From: Staphylococcus succinus
GTDB lineage: Bacteria > Bacillota > Bacilli > Staphylococcales > Staphylococcaceae
NCBI RefSeq assembly: GCF_029024945.1
Contig: NZ_CP118976.1
Span: 248,001 to 312,000 of the forward strand
DNA length: 64,000 nucleotides
Direction of reading: 5' to 3'
Below, piece after piece: positions 37,661-47,340 of the stretch; the first letter of the stretch is position 1; each line of letters opens with the position of its first letter. The translations under genes were made by a program, and so were the position numbers. The notes under the pieces are model-generated. The model saw only the letters and a list, made by a program, of their open reading frames with translations, searched no databases and was not told where the DNA came from.

Positions 37661-37939
37661 AATTTGGAAATACGCTGTACATAATAGTTTGAATGAATAT
37701 TATGGGAATAAGCATATTTTATAAATGAAGCAAGTATTTCTAAAATAAAAACCTATAATTTTATGACGTATTAAAATTATAGATTATATGTAGTGATATA
37801 AAAGCGTGTATTTAATCATCGCATAGAAGTATGATTCACAGAATAGTAGAAATATTTCAATCCTAAACAGATGATTTGTAAATTATAATAAATTGAGTAT
37901 AATTTGATTTTGTATAAAATGATTAAGGAGACTTGAATA
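37661..37939. other. Intergenic region upstream of the nitroreductase
   Basis: Holds an A+T-rich hairpin (TATAATTTTA/TAAAATTATA, about 37752-37779) and the nitroreductase promoter. No gene seen. Confidence 0.4.
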
Positions 37940-38566
37940 ATGATTAATAATAATTTTGAAGATGTAGTAATGAATAGAAAATCAGTTAAAGTTTTTGATG
38001 AACAGGTAAAAATACCACAAGAAGAAATGGATGAAATGATCCGTAAAGCAACAAAAGCACCATCATCAGTGAATATGCAACCGTGGAGATTCTTAGTAGT
38101 AGAAAGTGATGAAGGTAAAGATAAATTACGTCCGTTAATTCGTTTTAATACACGTCAAAATGACAGTTCATCAGCTATGGTAGTTATCTTTGGAGATATG
38201 CACAACTATGAGCACGGAGAAGAAATATATAATAGCGCTGTTGAGCAAGGCATGATGCCAGCAGATGTAAAAGATGAATTACTAGGTAAAGTATTACCAT
38301 ACTATAAAAGTTTATCTAAACCAGAAATGAACGATATTATTAAAATAGATAGCAGTTTAGCAGCAATGCAATTTATGCTTGTTGCTAGAGCATACGGTTA
38401 TGATACAAATCCAATTGGTGGTTTTGAACGCGATCAAATCGCAGAAACATTTGGTTATGATTCAGAACGTTACGAACCAGTAATGATTATCGCAATCGGT
38501 AAAGAGAAAAACCCTGGTCACGATTCATATAGATTACCTACTGAAAAGGTAACAAAATACGTATAA
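37940..38566 (+). CDS. Nitroreductase family protein
   Basis: FMN-dependent NAD(P)H oxidoreductase of 208 residues. The N-terminal RKSVKVFDEQVKIPQEEMDE and KAPSSVNMQPWRFLVVESD are the family's FMN site; the C-terminal PIGGFERDQIAETFG is the usual second flavin loop. ATG 37940 follows AAGGAGA. Single-gene unit with terminator. Substrates may be quinones, nitro compounds or chlorinated acceptors. Confidence 0.9.
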   Translation: MINNNFEDVVMNRKSVKVFDEQVKIPQEEMDEMIRKATKAPSSVNMQPWRFLVVESDEGKDKLRPLIRFNTRQNDSSSAMVVIFGDMHNYEHGEEIYNSAVEQGMMPADVKDELLGKVLPYYKSLSKPEMNDIIKIDSSLAAMQFMLVARAYGYDTNPIGGFERDQIAETFGYDSERYEPVMIIAIGKEKNPGHDSYRLPTEKVTKYV

Positions 38567-38587
38567 AATATATAATAAGATTAAATG

Positions 38588-38619
38588 AAAAGTGCCGTAT
38601 AATATACGGTGCTTTTTTT
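38588..38619 (+). terminator. Terminator after the nitroreductase
   Basis: AAAGTGCCGTATAATATACGGTGCTTT hairpin with a T-run. Confidence 0.85.
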
Positions 38620-38633
38620 GTGGGTATATAGTA

Positions 38634-38668
38634 AAAAGGTTGGCGCTTAGTGGTAAGTGCCAACCTTT
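38634..38668 (-). terminator. Terminator after the nucleoside hydrolase
   Basis: AAAGGTTGGCGCTTA pairs with TAAGTGCCAACCTTT; on the minus strand it is followed by a short T-run. Confidence 0.75.
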
Positions 38669-38693
38669 ATTGTATAAGATGATTTTTGCAAAT

Positions 38694-39635
38694 TTACAAT
38701 GTAATTTTTTTAGCTAAGCTAGTTATATAATTAAAGAAATCATCGCGATTCACATTATCTACGACTGAAACAGGTCTACCATTTATTTGATCAATATAAG
38801 TTTGACCTTGACTTGGGCCATCTGTATGTACTGATACATTGACCATGTGTTGTTGAACGAGTTCTGGTTTACCAATATAAGCCGTTGTTAAGACATCCCA
38901 CATAAAATAAGTGGAGTTGGTCTGGAAATGTGTCAACGGCGGTACGGCTGCATAACTGACGCCTAAAAAATCAACGCCGGGATAGTGACGTTCATTGGCC
39001 CACGCTTGTCTTACCTCCCATGTCATAGGTACTTGGTTTGTACTTTCTAAAGCCACCATATCAATTTTTATGTTTGTATCAAAAATCACTTGAACGGCTT
39101 CTGGGTCCCAAAATGCATTCCATTCTGCTGAACCATCGTGCTCTGGTTCCTCTACATTCCCTCTTTCTAGAAAAGTGCCCCCCATCCATACAAGTCGTTT
39201 GATATTTGAAACAATTTTAGGCGCAACTGTTATCGCTTTTGCTAAGTCTGTAAGAGGGCCGGTAAAAAGTAATGTGACAGGTTCTTGAGCATTATGTAAT
39301 TTTTCAATAATATCCTCATAAGCTTGGTGTTTAAGTAACTTAGATTGCTTAGAAGTAGGTTCATTTAATATAGGTAGTGCATCCATAAAAAAGGCGTGCA
39401 TTCTCCAATCTTTAGGAAATGGGTTTTTACCTCGTTCCTTAGAAGTAGCAACGTGAACAGGTGTTTGTGTAAAACGGTTGATAATTTTTTGAGAAGCGCT
39501 TACTGCTGGTTCAACATAACTGTCTGCCCCAATAGCGCTTACGCCAATTAGATTTACATTTTCCATATGTAATAACAGAAATAATGACACGAGATCATCT
39601 ACACCGCCGTCATGATTAAAGTAAATTTGTTCCAT
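38694..39635 (-). CDS. Inosine-uridine-type nucleoside hydrolase
   Basis: Calcium-dependent N-ribohydrolase of 313 residues. The metal motif at the N-terminus reads FNHDGGVDDLVSLFLLLHM where the family norm is DxDPGxDD: the first aspartate is asparagine and the proline is glycine, while the other three aspartates remain. VTLLFTGPLTDLAKAI and the C-terminal EWNAFWDPEAVQVIF are typical. ATG 39635 has an AGGT-type site. The altered motif may change substrate or weaken activity. Convergent with the nitroreductase, divergent from a ProP-type transporter. Confidence 0.87.
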   Translation of the reverse strand: MEQIYFNHDGGVDDLVSLFLLLHMENVNLIGVSAIGADSYVEPAVSASQKIINRFTQTPVHVATSKERGKNPFPKDWRMHAFFMDALPILNEPTSKQSKLLKHQAYEDIIEKLHNAQEPVTLLFTGPLTDLAKAITVAPKIVSNIKRLVWMGGTFLERGNVEEPEHDGSAEWNAFWDPEAVQVIFDTNIKIDMVALESTNQVPMTWEVRQAWANERHYPGVDFLGVSYAAVPPLTHFQTNSTYFMWDVLTTAYIGKPELVQQHMVNVSVHTDGPSQGQTYIDQINGRPVSVVDNVNRDDFFNYITSLAKKITL

Positions 39636-39851
39636 AATTAAAAACCTCCATATTAGATTTCATATCTATTATATCAAATAGATAAGTCTGAATATTACAA
39701 GTTGTCTAACTCTCTATAACACGCCGTTAAAAACAATTTCCCCCAATATAACGTAAGTATATTAGTGGTTTATATATTTTTGAAATTGTTTATAAAAAAT
39801 TACAGAGGCTATGTTATATGAATAAGAAAAAATTAAGGGGTGTTTTTGTTT

Positions 39852-41249
39852 GTGAAATTTAAAAAAGAGAAAGTGAATCGAGTTGATCCAGATCAATCGA
39901 AAAAGAGCATAGTCGCTACAGGGATTGGTAATGCCATTGAATGGTTTGATTTCGGGCTATATGCGCAATTAGCTGTAATTTTAAGTGCGAATTTCTTTGG
40001 TAATTTGCCTCAAGAAATGCAAATTGTCTCAACTTTTGCGGTGTTTGCATTTGCATTTATTGTTAGGCCTGTTGGTGGAATATTTTTCAGTCACTTAGGG
40101 GATAAATATGGACGGAAAATTGTATTATCAACGACGATTTTATTAATGGCTGCTTCAACTTTAATGTTGGGATTATTGCCGACACAAGATCAAATTGGTA
40201 TATGGGCGCCTATTCTATTACTTGTTGTCCGTATGATTCAGTCTTTTTCAACTGGTGGAGAGTATGCTGGAGCAATGACATATATTGCTGAAACTGCGCC
40301 CGATAAGACACGTGGGAAGTTAGGTAGTGGTCTTGAAATAGGAACCCTTGTAGGTAATATTATGGCTGCGATTATGGCAGGGTTAATGTATGCGTTATTA
40401 AGCGATCAACAAATGATGGATTGGGGTTGGAGAATTCCATTTATCATTGCTGCACCATTAGGTATTGTAGGTATATTGCTACGTACAAATCTGGATGAGA
40501 GCCCTGCATATGAATCGACATTAGAAGAAAAAGAAGAGTTAGAATATTCATATTTGGATATATTTAAATATTATTGGAAAGACGTGGTTGTCTGCTTCAC
40601 GGGTGTCGCTTTCTTGAATGTCGCTAATTATATGGTCCTATCTTTCATGCCATCCTTCTTAAATAAGACAATAAACTTAGGTGGAACGATGGGTTCAATA
40701 TTAAGTACTGTCACAATGATTGCAATGATACCAGCTGTGTTCTTTTTTGGTTGGTATAGCGATAAAGTCGGCAATAAACGTACAATTATTTTTGGTTTAG
40801 CAGGATTCAGTTTATTTTCAGTATTAGCATTTTGGTTAATGAGTATACCAATCTTGCCACTTGTTATAGTAGGATTATTTATTATTGCGTTGTTTATGTC
40901 TACTTTTGAAGGGGTTATGCCATCGTTATTACCGAGCATGTTCCATACCAAAGTCAGATTACGTACATTATCACTGGTATATAATATTGGTGCTGCGATA
41001 TTTGGTGGTTTAACACCATTTATTCTTTCTACTTTAGTAGAAACTACAGGGCAAGAAATTGCACCTTCTTATTACCTCATGTTTATTAATGTTATAGGGC
41101 TAATCATTTTCCTTACAATGTTTAAATCTACTTCAAACAAATCGTTAAGAGGGTCCTACCCAAATGTAGAAACAGAAGAAGAGTATGAAGACGTCATAAA
41201 AAATCCTGAAGATGCACTGTGGTGGGAAAAAGAAATAGAGAAAAATTAA
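39852..41249 (+). CDS. MFS proton symporter, ProP (MHS) family
   Basis: A 465-residue, 12-helix importer of the metabolite:H+ symporter group: TGIGNAIEWFDFGLYAQLAV at the start, FSHLGDKYGRKIVL in the first loop, and SFSTGGEYAGAMTYIAETAP. The family includes ProP (proline, betaine), KgtP and ShiA; ProP-like osmolyte uptake is the usual staphylococcal annotation. Start codons GTG 39840, TTG 39846 and GTG 39852 are all in frame; AAGGGGTG at 39835 fits GTG 39852 best. Confidence 0.83.
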   Translation: MKFKKEKVNRVDPDQSKKSIVATGIGNAIEWFDFGLYAQLAVILSANFFGNLPQEMQIVSTFAVFAFAFIVRPVGGIFFSHLGDKYGRKIVLSTTILLMAASTLMLGLLPTQDQIGIWAPILLLVVRMIQSFSTGGEYAGAMTYIAETAPDKTRGKLGSGLEIGTLVGNIMAAIMAGLMYALLSDQQMMDWGWRIPFIIAAPLGIVGILLRTNLDESPAYESTLEEKEELEYSYLDIFKYYWKDVVVCFTGVAFLNVANYMVLSFMPSFLNKTINLGGTMGSILSTVTMIAMIPAVFFFGWYSDKVGNKRTIIFGLAGFSLFSVLAFWLMSIPILPLVIVGLFIIALFMSTFEGVMPSLLPSMFHTKVRLRTLSLVYNIGAAIFGGLTPFILSTLVETTGQEIAPSYYLMFINVIGLIIFLTMFKSTSNKSLRGSYPNVETEEEYEDVIKNPEDALWWEKEIEKN

Positions 41250-41252
41250 TAT

Positions 41253-41303
41253 TAAGAAACGTAGTATAGAGAAATAAATTTATACTACGTTTCTTAATTT
41301 TTT
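41253..41303 (+). terminator. Terminator after the ProP-like gene
   Basis: AAGAAACGTAGTATA pairs with TATACTACGTTTCTT, then a T-run. Confidence 0.85.
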
Positions 41304-41832
41304 CAAAGTTAATCGATAAAAAGCGTGAAATCCTATTGAACAAATGTGCAAACATTTAAATTTTAATATTTGAGTAACATTAAAACGAGATGATTTTTAA
41401 GTATTTTATAATAAAAAAACGTTGGAAAATAACATATATTGTAAAAGTACAATTAAATAGTAAAGATGTACAAATTCGTTTTTTTTAATGGTGATATAGC
41501 GCTTCAAGTACTGGTATAAAAGCGTTTGTGCGTATTTTAATCAAAAAGACCACTTTAGAGTTAATATACCTTTTATGAATAATTGAGTAACATTGATAAA
41601 AAATGCTTCATCTACTTTGTATAAGGGGGCGAAAGGTAATGGATTGCACAAAACCTATATGCAGTATCCGTCTCTAATAGTTATAAATATACGATATTAT
41701 ACAATGTTCCGGCTGATAAATGTTGATTTGACTTGAATTCTAATACGAGTATAATAGCAACATATACAAGAGCGTGTATAAGTTTTACATATAACTTGAT
41801 ATGAATATAAAAGATGAACAGTAGGAGTTTTT
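41304..41832. other. 529-bp intergenic region upstream of an APC transporter
   Basis: Long A+T-rich leader. It carries a strong promoter at 41728-41755 and, further up, a GGGGGCGAAAGG ribosome-site-like stretch with a 12-codon frame (ATG 41639). No larger gene. Confidence 0.5.
41728..41755 (+). promoter_or_regulatory. Sigma-A promoter of the APC transporter
   Basis: TTGACT, 16 bp, perfect TATAAT, 78 bp before the start codon. Confidence 0.65.
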
Positions 41833-43464
41833 ATGGGGAAACAGGAAGAAAGTAAAAAAATTAATTTAGCACAGCTTGTATTATTGGGCTTAGGTTCGCT
41901 TATTGGCTCTGGTTGGTTATTCGGAGCTTGGGAAGCGTCTTCTATTGCTGGACCAGCTGCAATTATTTCATGGATTATAGGTTTTGTAGTTATTGGTTCC
42001 ATTGCATATAACTACGTTGAAATAGGTACAATGTTTCCACAATCAGGTGGTATGAGTAATTATGCTCAATATACACACGGTTCTTTATTAGGTTTTATAG
42101 CGGCTTGGGCAAACTGGGTATCGCTGGTAACAATTATTCCAATTGAAGCAGTTTCTGCAGTACAATACATGAGCTCATGGCCTTGGGATTGGGCGAAATT
42201 TACTTCGGGATTAATGAAGGATGGTTCAATTAGTAATGCAGGGTTATTGGCTGTATTCGTCATCATTATCATATTTTCATTATTAAATTATTGGTCAGTG
42301 AAATTATTGACTTCATTTACAAGTTTAATTTCATTCTTTAAATTAGGTGTGCCCTTATTAACAATTATTATGTTAATGATTTCAGGTTTTGATACAGGTA
42401 ATTACGGACACTCAGCAGGCGAATTTATGCCTTATGGTTCTGCGCCGATATTTGCTGCGACAACAGCTTCAGGCATTATCTTTTCATTTAATGCTTTCCA
42501 AACAATTATTAATATGGGATCAGAAATTCAAAAGCCTGAAAAAAATATTGCACGTGGTATAGCGATTTCACTTACTTTGAGTGCGGTACTCTATATTGTG
42601 TTGCAAAGTACTTTTATTACTTCTATGCCAAGCGACATGATTCATGGTGAAGGGTGGAGCGGTATTAACTTCAATTCACCATTCGCAGATATGGCAATAT
42701 TATTAGGTTTAAATTGGTTGGCAATTTTACTTTATATAGAAGCAGTTGTATCGCCGTTTGGTACGGGCGTATCATTTGTAGCAGTGACAGGTCGTGTATT
42801 GCGTGCAATGGAAAAAAATGGTCATATTCCTAAATTCTTAGGTAAAATGAATGATAAATATAATATTCCACGAGTAGCTATCATATTTAATGCAATTATA
42901 AGTATGTTAATGGTGTCACTGTTCCGTGATTGGGCTACATTGGCAAGTGTAATTTCTACAGCGACTTTAGTAGCGTATCTTACAGGACCAACGACGGTTA
43001 TATCATTACGTAAAATGGCACCGAAAATGCATAGACCATTCCGTGCAAATATGCTGAGATTTATGGCGCCGTTCTCATTTGTTTTAGCTTCATTAGCAAT
43101 TTATTGGGCGATGTGGCCGACAACTGCAGAAGTCATATTAATTATTATTTTAGGTTTGCCAATATATTTCTTCTATGAATATAAAACAAATTGGAAAAAT
43201 ACTAAGAAACAAATTGGTGGTAGTTTATGGATTATTTTCTACCTTATTCTTTTGGCCTTTTTCTCATTCATTGGTAGTAAAGAATTTAATGGTATGAACT
43301 GGATCCATTACCCATACGATTTCATAGTGATTGCTATTGTAGCATTAATATTTTATAAACTTGGTACTACAAGTTACTTTGAAAGTATCTATTTTAAACG
43401 TGCGAAGAAAATTAATAAAGATATGAACGACAAATTAGAAGCACAAGAAAGACGTGAAGTATAA
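41833..43464 (+). CDS. APC-superfamily amino-acid transporter (aspartate-proton symporter-like)
   Basis: A 543-residue membrane protein with about 14 helices. The start LVLLGLGSLIGSGWLFGAWE and PLLTIIMLMISGFDTGNYGH with GEFMPYGSAPIFAATTASG fit the subgroup of B. subtilis YveA, an aspartate-proton symporter. A long charged tail ends EAQERREV. ATG 41833 follows TAGGAG. Substrate assignment is by resemblance only. One-gene unit with its own promoter and terminator. Confidence 0.83.
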   Translation: MGKQEESKKINLAQLVLLGLGSLIGSGWLFGAWEASSIAGPAAIISWIIGFVVIGSIAYNYVEIGTMFPQSGGMSNYAQYTHGSLLGFIAAWANWVSLVTIIPIEAVSAVQYMSSWPWDWAKFTSGLMKDGSISNAGLLAVFVIIIIFSLLNYWSVKLLTSFTSLISFFKLGVPLLTIIMLMISGFDTGNYGHSAGEFMPYGSAPIFAATTASGIIFSFNAFQTIINMGSEIQKPEKNIARGIAISLTLSAVLYIVLQSTFITSMPSDMIHGEGWSGINFNSPFADMAILLGLNWLAILLYIEAVVSPFGTGVSFVAVTGRVLRAMEKNGHIPKFLGKMNDKYNIPRVAIIFNAIISMLMVSLFRDWATLASVISTATLVAYLTGPTTVISLRKMAPKMHRPFRANMLRFMAPFSFVLASLAIYWAMWPTTAEVILIIILGLPIYFFYEYKTNWKNTKKQIGGSLWIIFYLILLAFFSFIGSKEFNGMNWIHYPYDFIVIAIVALIFYKLGTTSYFESIYFKRAKKINKDMNDKLEAQERREV

Positions 43465-43471
43465 ATAATTA

Positions 43472-43519
43472 TAAAAGCAAACTGGACTTACTTGAGTTGG
43501 ATTCAGTTTGCTTTTTTTA
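43472..43519 (+). terminator. Terminator after the APC transporter
   Basis: AAAAGCAAACTG pairs with CAGTTTGCTTTT, then TTT. Confidence 0.85.
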
Positions 43520-43754
43520 TTAAAAAGTAGATATCTCGTTTTTACATTTAATAAGATTGTAAATTATTATCAAAAAATGATATACAATATATGCAAAATA
43601 AATGCATTTTTTAAAGTGAGGTTATCTCAAGCCTATAAAGGCATGAACATCGGTTTGTTAAAATAAAAATCAGTAGGTTTGCAATTTTTAATATAAAAAC
43701 AAAATATTTATTTTATTGTTAACCTTTGACTAATTGTAAAAAAAAGTGTATTAT

Positions 43755-43772
43755 TTTGAATATTAATTCAAA
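43755..43772 (+). promoter_or_regulatory. ARG box (ArgR/AhrC operator) of the arginine operon
   Basis: TTTGAATATTAATTCAAA is a perfect 18-bp palindrome matching the ARG-box pattern TNTGAATWWWWATTCANW. It lies 34 bp before the first gene of the arginine operon, near the expected promoter. Confidence 0.8.
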
Positions 43773-43805
43773 TTTAAGAATAAATATAAAGAAACGAGGG
43801 TTTTG

Positions 43806-44999
43806 ATGAACGACTTATTTTCACTAACAGATCAGTACAGTTCGAATAATTACAGCCCACTCAAATTGGCTTTGACAAAAGGACGTGGCGCTAAAGTTTG
43901 GGACGTTGAAGATAATAGCTACATTGATTGTATTTCAGGTTTTTCGGTTGTCAATCAAGGGCATTGTCATCCTAAAATTATAAAAGCGTTTCAAGAGCAA
44001 AGTGAAAAAATTACCATGGTATCACGAGCATTGTATAGTGATAATCTAGGTAAATGGGAAGAGAAAATTTGCACACTAGCTAATAAAGAAAAAGTGCTAC
44101 CCATGAATACTGGGACGGAAGCCATAGAAACTGCAATTAAAATTGCACGTAAATGGGGTTCGGATGTTAAAGGTATTGCGGATGATAAAAGTGAAATCAT
44201 CGCAATGAATGGTAATTTCCATGGGCGTACTTTAGGTGCTTTATCTTTATCTTCGCAAAAGAGTTATAAAAAAGGATTTGGGCCGCTTTTAGATAATGTT
44301 CACTATATTGACTTTGGTGATGTCGCTCACTTAAAATCATTAATTAACAATAATACCGCCGCGGTAGTTCTTGAACCTATACAAGGTGAGGGTGGCGTTA
44401 ACATTCCCCCAGATTACTTTATTGAAGAAGTACGTCATCTATGCGACGAACATAATATTTTATTTATCGCTGATGAAATTCAAGTAGGACTTGGTAGAAC
44501 TGGCAAAATGTTTGCTATGGAATGGGAAGGCGTAGAACCGGATATATACTTATTAGGAAAATCGCTGGGCGGTGGCCTTTATCCGATGTCAGCTGTTATA
44601 GCGAATCATGATGTGATGGATGTATTAACACCTGGTACACATGGCTCTACATTTGGAGGCAATCCACTTGCGTGTGCAGTATCTATTGCAGCATTAGATG
44701 TACTGATTGATGAAAATCTGATTGAACGTTCTGCAGATTTGGGACAAAAGTTGCTTAATCAATTACAACTCATAGATAGCAACATCATTACAGATGTGAG
44801 AGGTAGGGGATTATTTATCGGTATCGAACTTAGCGAATCAGCGCAACCATATTGTTTAGAAATGATTGAAAAAGGTGTGCTTTGTAAAGAAACACAAGGA
44901 AATATTATAAGACTGGCACCGCCACTTGTTATTAATGAAGAAGAAATAAATAAAGTCATAAATGTCATTACTGAAGTACTTGAAAAAGGTAATAAATAA
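43806..44999 (+). CDS. rocD: Ornithine/acetylornithine aminotransferase (RocD-type) of the arg operon
   Basis: PLP enzyme, 397 residues. SRALYSDNLGKWEEKI, KVLPMNTGTEAIETAIKIAR and LLGKSLGGGLYPMSAVIA are closer to ornithine aminotransferase (RocD) than to classic ArgD, yet the gene heads argC-argJ-argB as in S. aureus. It could supply N-acetylornithine (ArgD role) or interconvert ornithine and glutamate semialdehyde, linking proline to arginine. ATG 43806 follows CGAGGG by 5 nt; a TTG just before it is less likely. Expected to be repressed through the ARG box. Confidence 0.9.
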   Translation: MNDLFSLTDQYSSNNYSPLKLALTKGRGAKVWDVEDNSYIDCISGFSVVNQGHCHPKIIKAFQEQSEKITMVSRALYSDNLGKWEEKICTLANKEKVLPMNTGTEAIETAIKIARKWGSDVKGIADDKSEIIAMNGNFHGRTLGALSLSSQKSYKKGFGPLLDNVHYIDFGDVAHLKSLINNNTAAVVLEPIQGEGGVNIPPDYFIEEVRHLCDEHNILFIADEIQVGLGRTGKMFAMEWEGVEPDIYLLGKSLGGGLYPMSAVIANHDVMDVLTPGTHGSTFGGNPLACAVSIAALDVLIDENLIERSADLGQKLLNQLQLIDSNIITDVRGRGLFIGIELSESAQPYCLEMIEKGVLCKETQGNIIRLAPPLVINEEEINKVINVITEVLEKGNK

Positions 45000-45039
45000 C
45001 AATAAAAAATGTCCGAATATTCAGAAAGGAATGAACGTT

Positions 45040-46071
45040 ATGATAGAAGTTGGGATTGTCGGAGGAAGTGGTTATGGTGCTGTCGAATTGATTCGTTTAT
45101 TAGAGCATCATCCTCAAGTTAGGATTAAACATATATTTTCACATTCAAAGGTAGATGAACCCATCAATAAGACCTTTCCTCACTTAAATCATTTAACACA
45201 TCATTACGAAGATTTAAATATTGAAGATGTTACTTGCGATGTGATATTTTTTGCAACACCATCTAACGTTAGTAAACATATCGCCCCTAAGTTAATTGAA
45301 AAAAATATAAAAGTCATCGACTTGTCAGGAGACTTTAGATTAACAAACAGAGATGTGTATAAACAGTTTTATGGAGAAACAGCAGCTACACAACAACATC
45401 TAGACCAAGCATTTTATAGTATTGCTGAATGGGGCACAACAAATCAAAAGGATTTACAACTTATTGCAAATCCAGGGTGTTTTCCTACTGCAACATTGCT
45501 TGCCCTACACCCACTCGTTGATAATAAAGTGATACAGAATGACTCAATTATTATTGATGCAAAAACTGGGGTTTCAGGTGCAGGAAGGTCACTTGCTCAG
45601 CATGTGCATTATGCAGAAATGAATGAAAATTTTAGTGCTTATGCAATAGGTAAGCATAAACATAAACCTGAAATAGAACAATATATTTCACGACTTGCAA
45701 ATGAAGAGATAAAGGTAGTGTTTACCCCACATCTTGTACCAATGACACGTGGTATATTATCAACAATATATGTGAAACTTAATAAACAAATGACGGCTGA
45801 ACACTTACATGATGTATATCAACAATACTATGATAATAAAACGTTTGTGCGCATCAGAGATTTAGGTGAATATCCAAAAACTAAAGAAGTCTATGGCAGT
45901 AATAACTGTGATATTGGAATCTATGTTGATGAAGAAAGTCAAACAGCGATTATTGTGTCAGTCATAGATAATTTAGTTAAAGGTGCAAGTGGTCAAGCAA
46001 TACAAAATTTAAACTTAATGTATGGATTGAATGAAGCGACAGGTTTACAACAGTTGCCAGTTTATCCATAA
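45040..46071 (+). CDS. argC: N-acetyl-gamma-glutamyl-phosphate reductase
   Basis: Reduces N-acetylglutamyl phosphate to the semialdehyde with NADPH. The 343 residues start EVGIVGGSGYGAVELIRLLE and carry the active-site Cys147 in IANPGCFPTATLLAL. ATG 45040 is the best start, with AAAGGA upstream; an in-frame start at 44962 would overlap the preceding gene and add 26 unlike residues. Second gene of the operon. Confidence 0.96.
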   Translation: MIEVGIVGGSGYGAVELIRLLEHHPQVRIKHIFSHSKVDEPINKTFPHLNHLTHHYEDLNIEDVTCDVIFFATPSNVSKHIAPKLIEKNIKVIDLSGDFRLTNRDVYKQFYGETAATQQHLDQAFYSIAEWGTTNQKDLQLIANPGCFPTATLLALHPLVDNKVIQNDSIIIDAKTGVSGAGRSLAQHVHYAEMNENFSAYAIGKHKHKPEIEQYISRLANEEIKVVFTPHLVPMTRGILSTIYVKLNKQMTAEHLHDVYQQYYDNKTFVRIRDLGEYPKTKEVYGSNNCDIGIYVDEESQTAIIVSVIDNLVKGASGQAIQNLNLMYGLNEATGLQQLPVYP

Positions 46072-46089
46072 AAACAAAGGAGCGATGGG

Positions 46090-47328
46090 ATGAAAGACAT
46101 TGAAACGATAGATACATTAGATCAATTAAATATAGATTTACAAGGTGATGTAAGTTCTCCGTTGGGATTCATCGCAGGCGGCTTACATGCAGGTTTAAGA
46201 AGAACAAGAAAAGACTTTGGTTGGATTTATTCTACGACTGAGGCAAATGCAGCAGGGGTCTATACATTGAATCGCTTTAAAGCAGCGCCTTTAATAGTGA
46301 CAGAAGCTTGTATTAAAAATAATCAAGTGTTACAAGCTATTGTAGTTAACTCAGCTAATGCCAATGCTTGTACAGGCGAAAAAGGCTTGCAAGACGCAAA
46401 AGATACACAAGCATGGGTAGCGAAGCAATTGAACATAACGCAACAACATGTAGGTATTGCATCGACAGGCGTTATTGGATCATTTTTGCCGATGGATAAA
46501 ATTCAGCATGGTACAGAACATGTAATGGAAGAACAATATAATCATGGAGAGTATTTCAATCAAGCTATTCTTACTACTGATACAGCTACGAAACATTTAT
46601 CAGTACAAGTTGAAATTGAAGGTAAGACAGTGACTATTGGTGGTACAGCTAAAGGATCAGGAATGATACACCCAAATATGGCAACAATGCTTGGCTTTAT
46701 TACGACAGATGCTAATATTGAAAGCGACACACTTGATGGTTGTTTGAGAGAATCCGTGGATGAGTCATTTAATATGATTACAGTAGATGGCGATACAAGT
46801 ACGAATGATATGGTTTTATGCATGGCTAATGGACAAGCTAATCATACTACATTGGATGCATCACATCCTGAGTGGCATAAATTTGAACATGCATTTAACT
46901 TTGTAAGTCAGTACCTTGCTAAATCTATAGCAAAAGATGGAGAAGGTGCTACTAAATTGGTTACAGCAAAAGTTAAAGGCGCGATTACTACAGAAGAAGC
47001 AAGAAAAATTGCTAAGAGCATCGTATCTTCAAGTTTGGTCAAGACAGCAATCCATGGAGAAGATGCAAATTTTGGGAGAATCGTTGCAGCAATGGGTTAT
47101 GCCTCAGACTCGATAGTACCAAGCGAGACCTTTGTTACATTAGCTAAAATATCAGTTGTTGATGAAGGTATGTCTGTTGCATTTGATGAAGCCGATTTAA
47201 AAGCAAAATTGCAAGAAGATAATATCGTTATAGAAGCAACAGTCGGTCAAGGTAATGGTGAAGCAGCAGCGTATGGCTGTGATTTATCATATGATTATGT
47301 AAGTATCAATGCTTCATATAGAACATAA
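46090..47328 (+). CDS. argJ: Bifunctional ornithine acetyltransferase/N-acetylglutamate synthase
   Basis: Recycles the acetyl group from N-acetylornithine to glutamate. The 412 residues include the self-cleavage site KGSGMIHPNMATMLGFITTD, in which Thr199 becomes the N-terminal nucleophile of the beta chain. The presence of ArgJ means the pathway is the cyclic one. ATG 46090 follows AAAGGAG. Spacing to argC is 18 bp. Confidence 0.96.
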   Translation: MKDIETIDTLDQLNIDLQGDVSSPLGFIAGGLHAGLRRTRKDFGWIYSTTEANAAGVYTLNRFKAAPLIVTEACIKNNQVLQAIVVNSANANACTGEKGLQDAKDTQAWVAKQLNITQQHVGIASTGVIGSFLPMDKIQHGTEHVMEEQYNHGEYFNQAILTTDTATKHLSVQVEIEGKTVTIGGTAKGSGMIHPNMATMLGFITTDANIESDTLDGCLRESVDESFNMITVDGDTSTNDMVLCMANGQANHTTLDASHPEWHKFEHAFNFVSQYLAKSIAKDGEGATKLVTAKVKGAITTEEARKIAKSIVSSSLVKTAIHGEDANFGRIVAAMGYASDSIVPSETFVTLAKISVVDEGMSVAFDEADLKAKLQEDNIVIEATVGQGNGEAAAYGCDLSYDYVSINASYRT

Positions 47329-47340
47329 GGGGTGTAAGAC

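Noticed and set aside
41639..41677. 12-codon frame with a ribosome-site-like GGGGGCGAAAGG
   Set aside because: It lies upstream of the only good promoter (41728) and has no other support.
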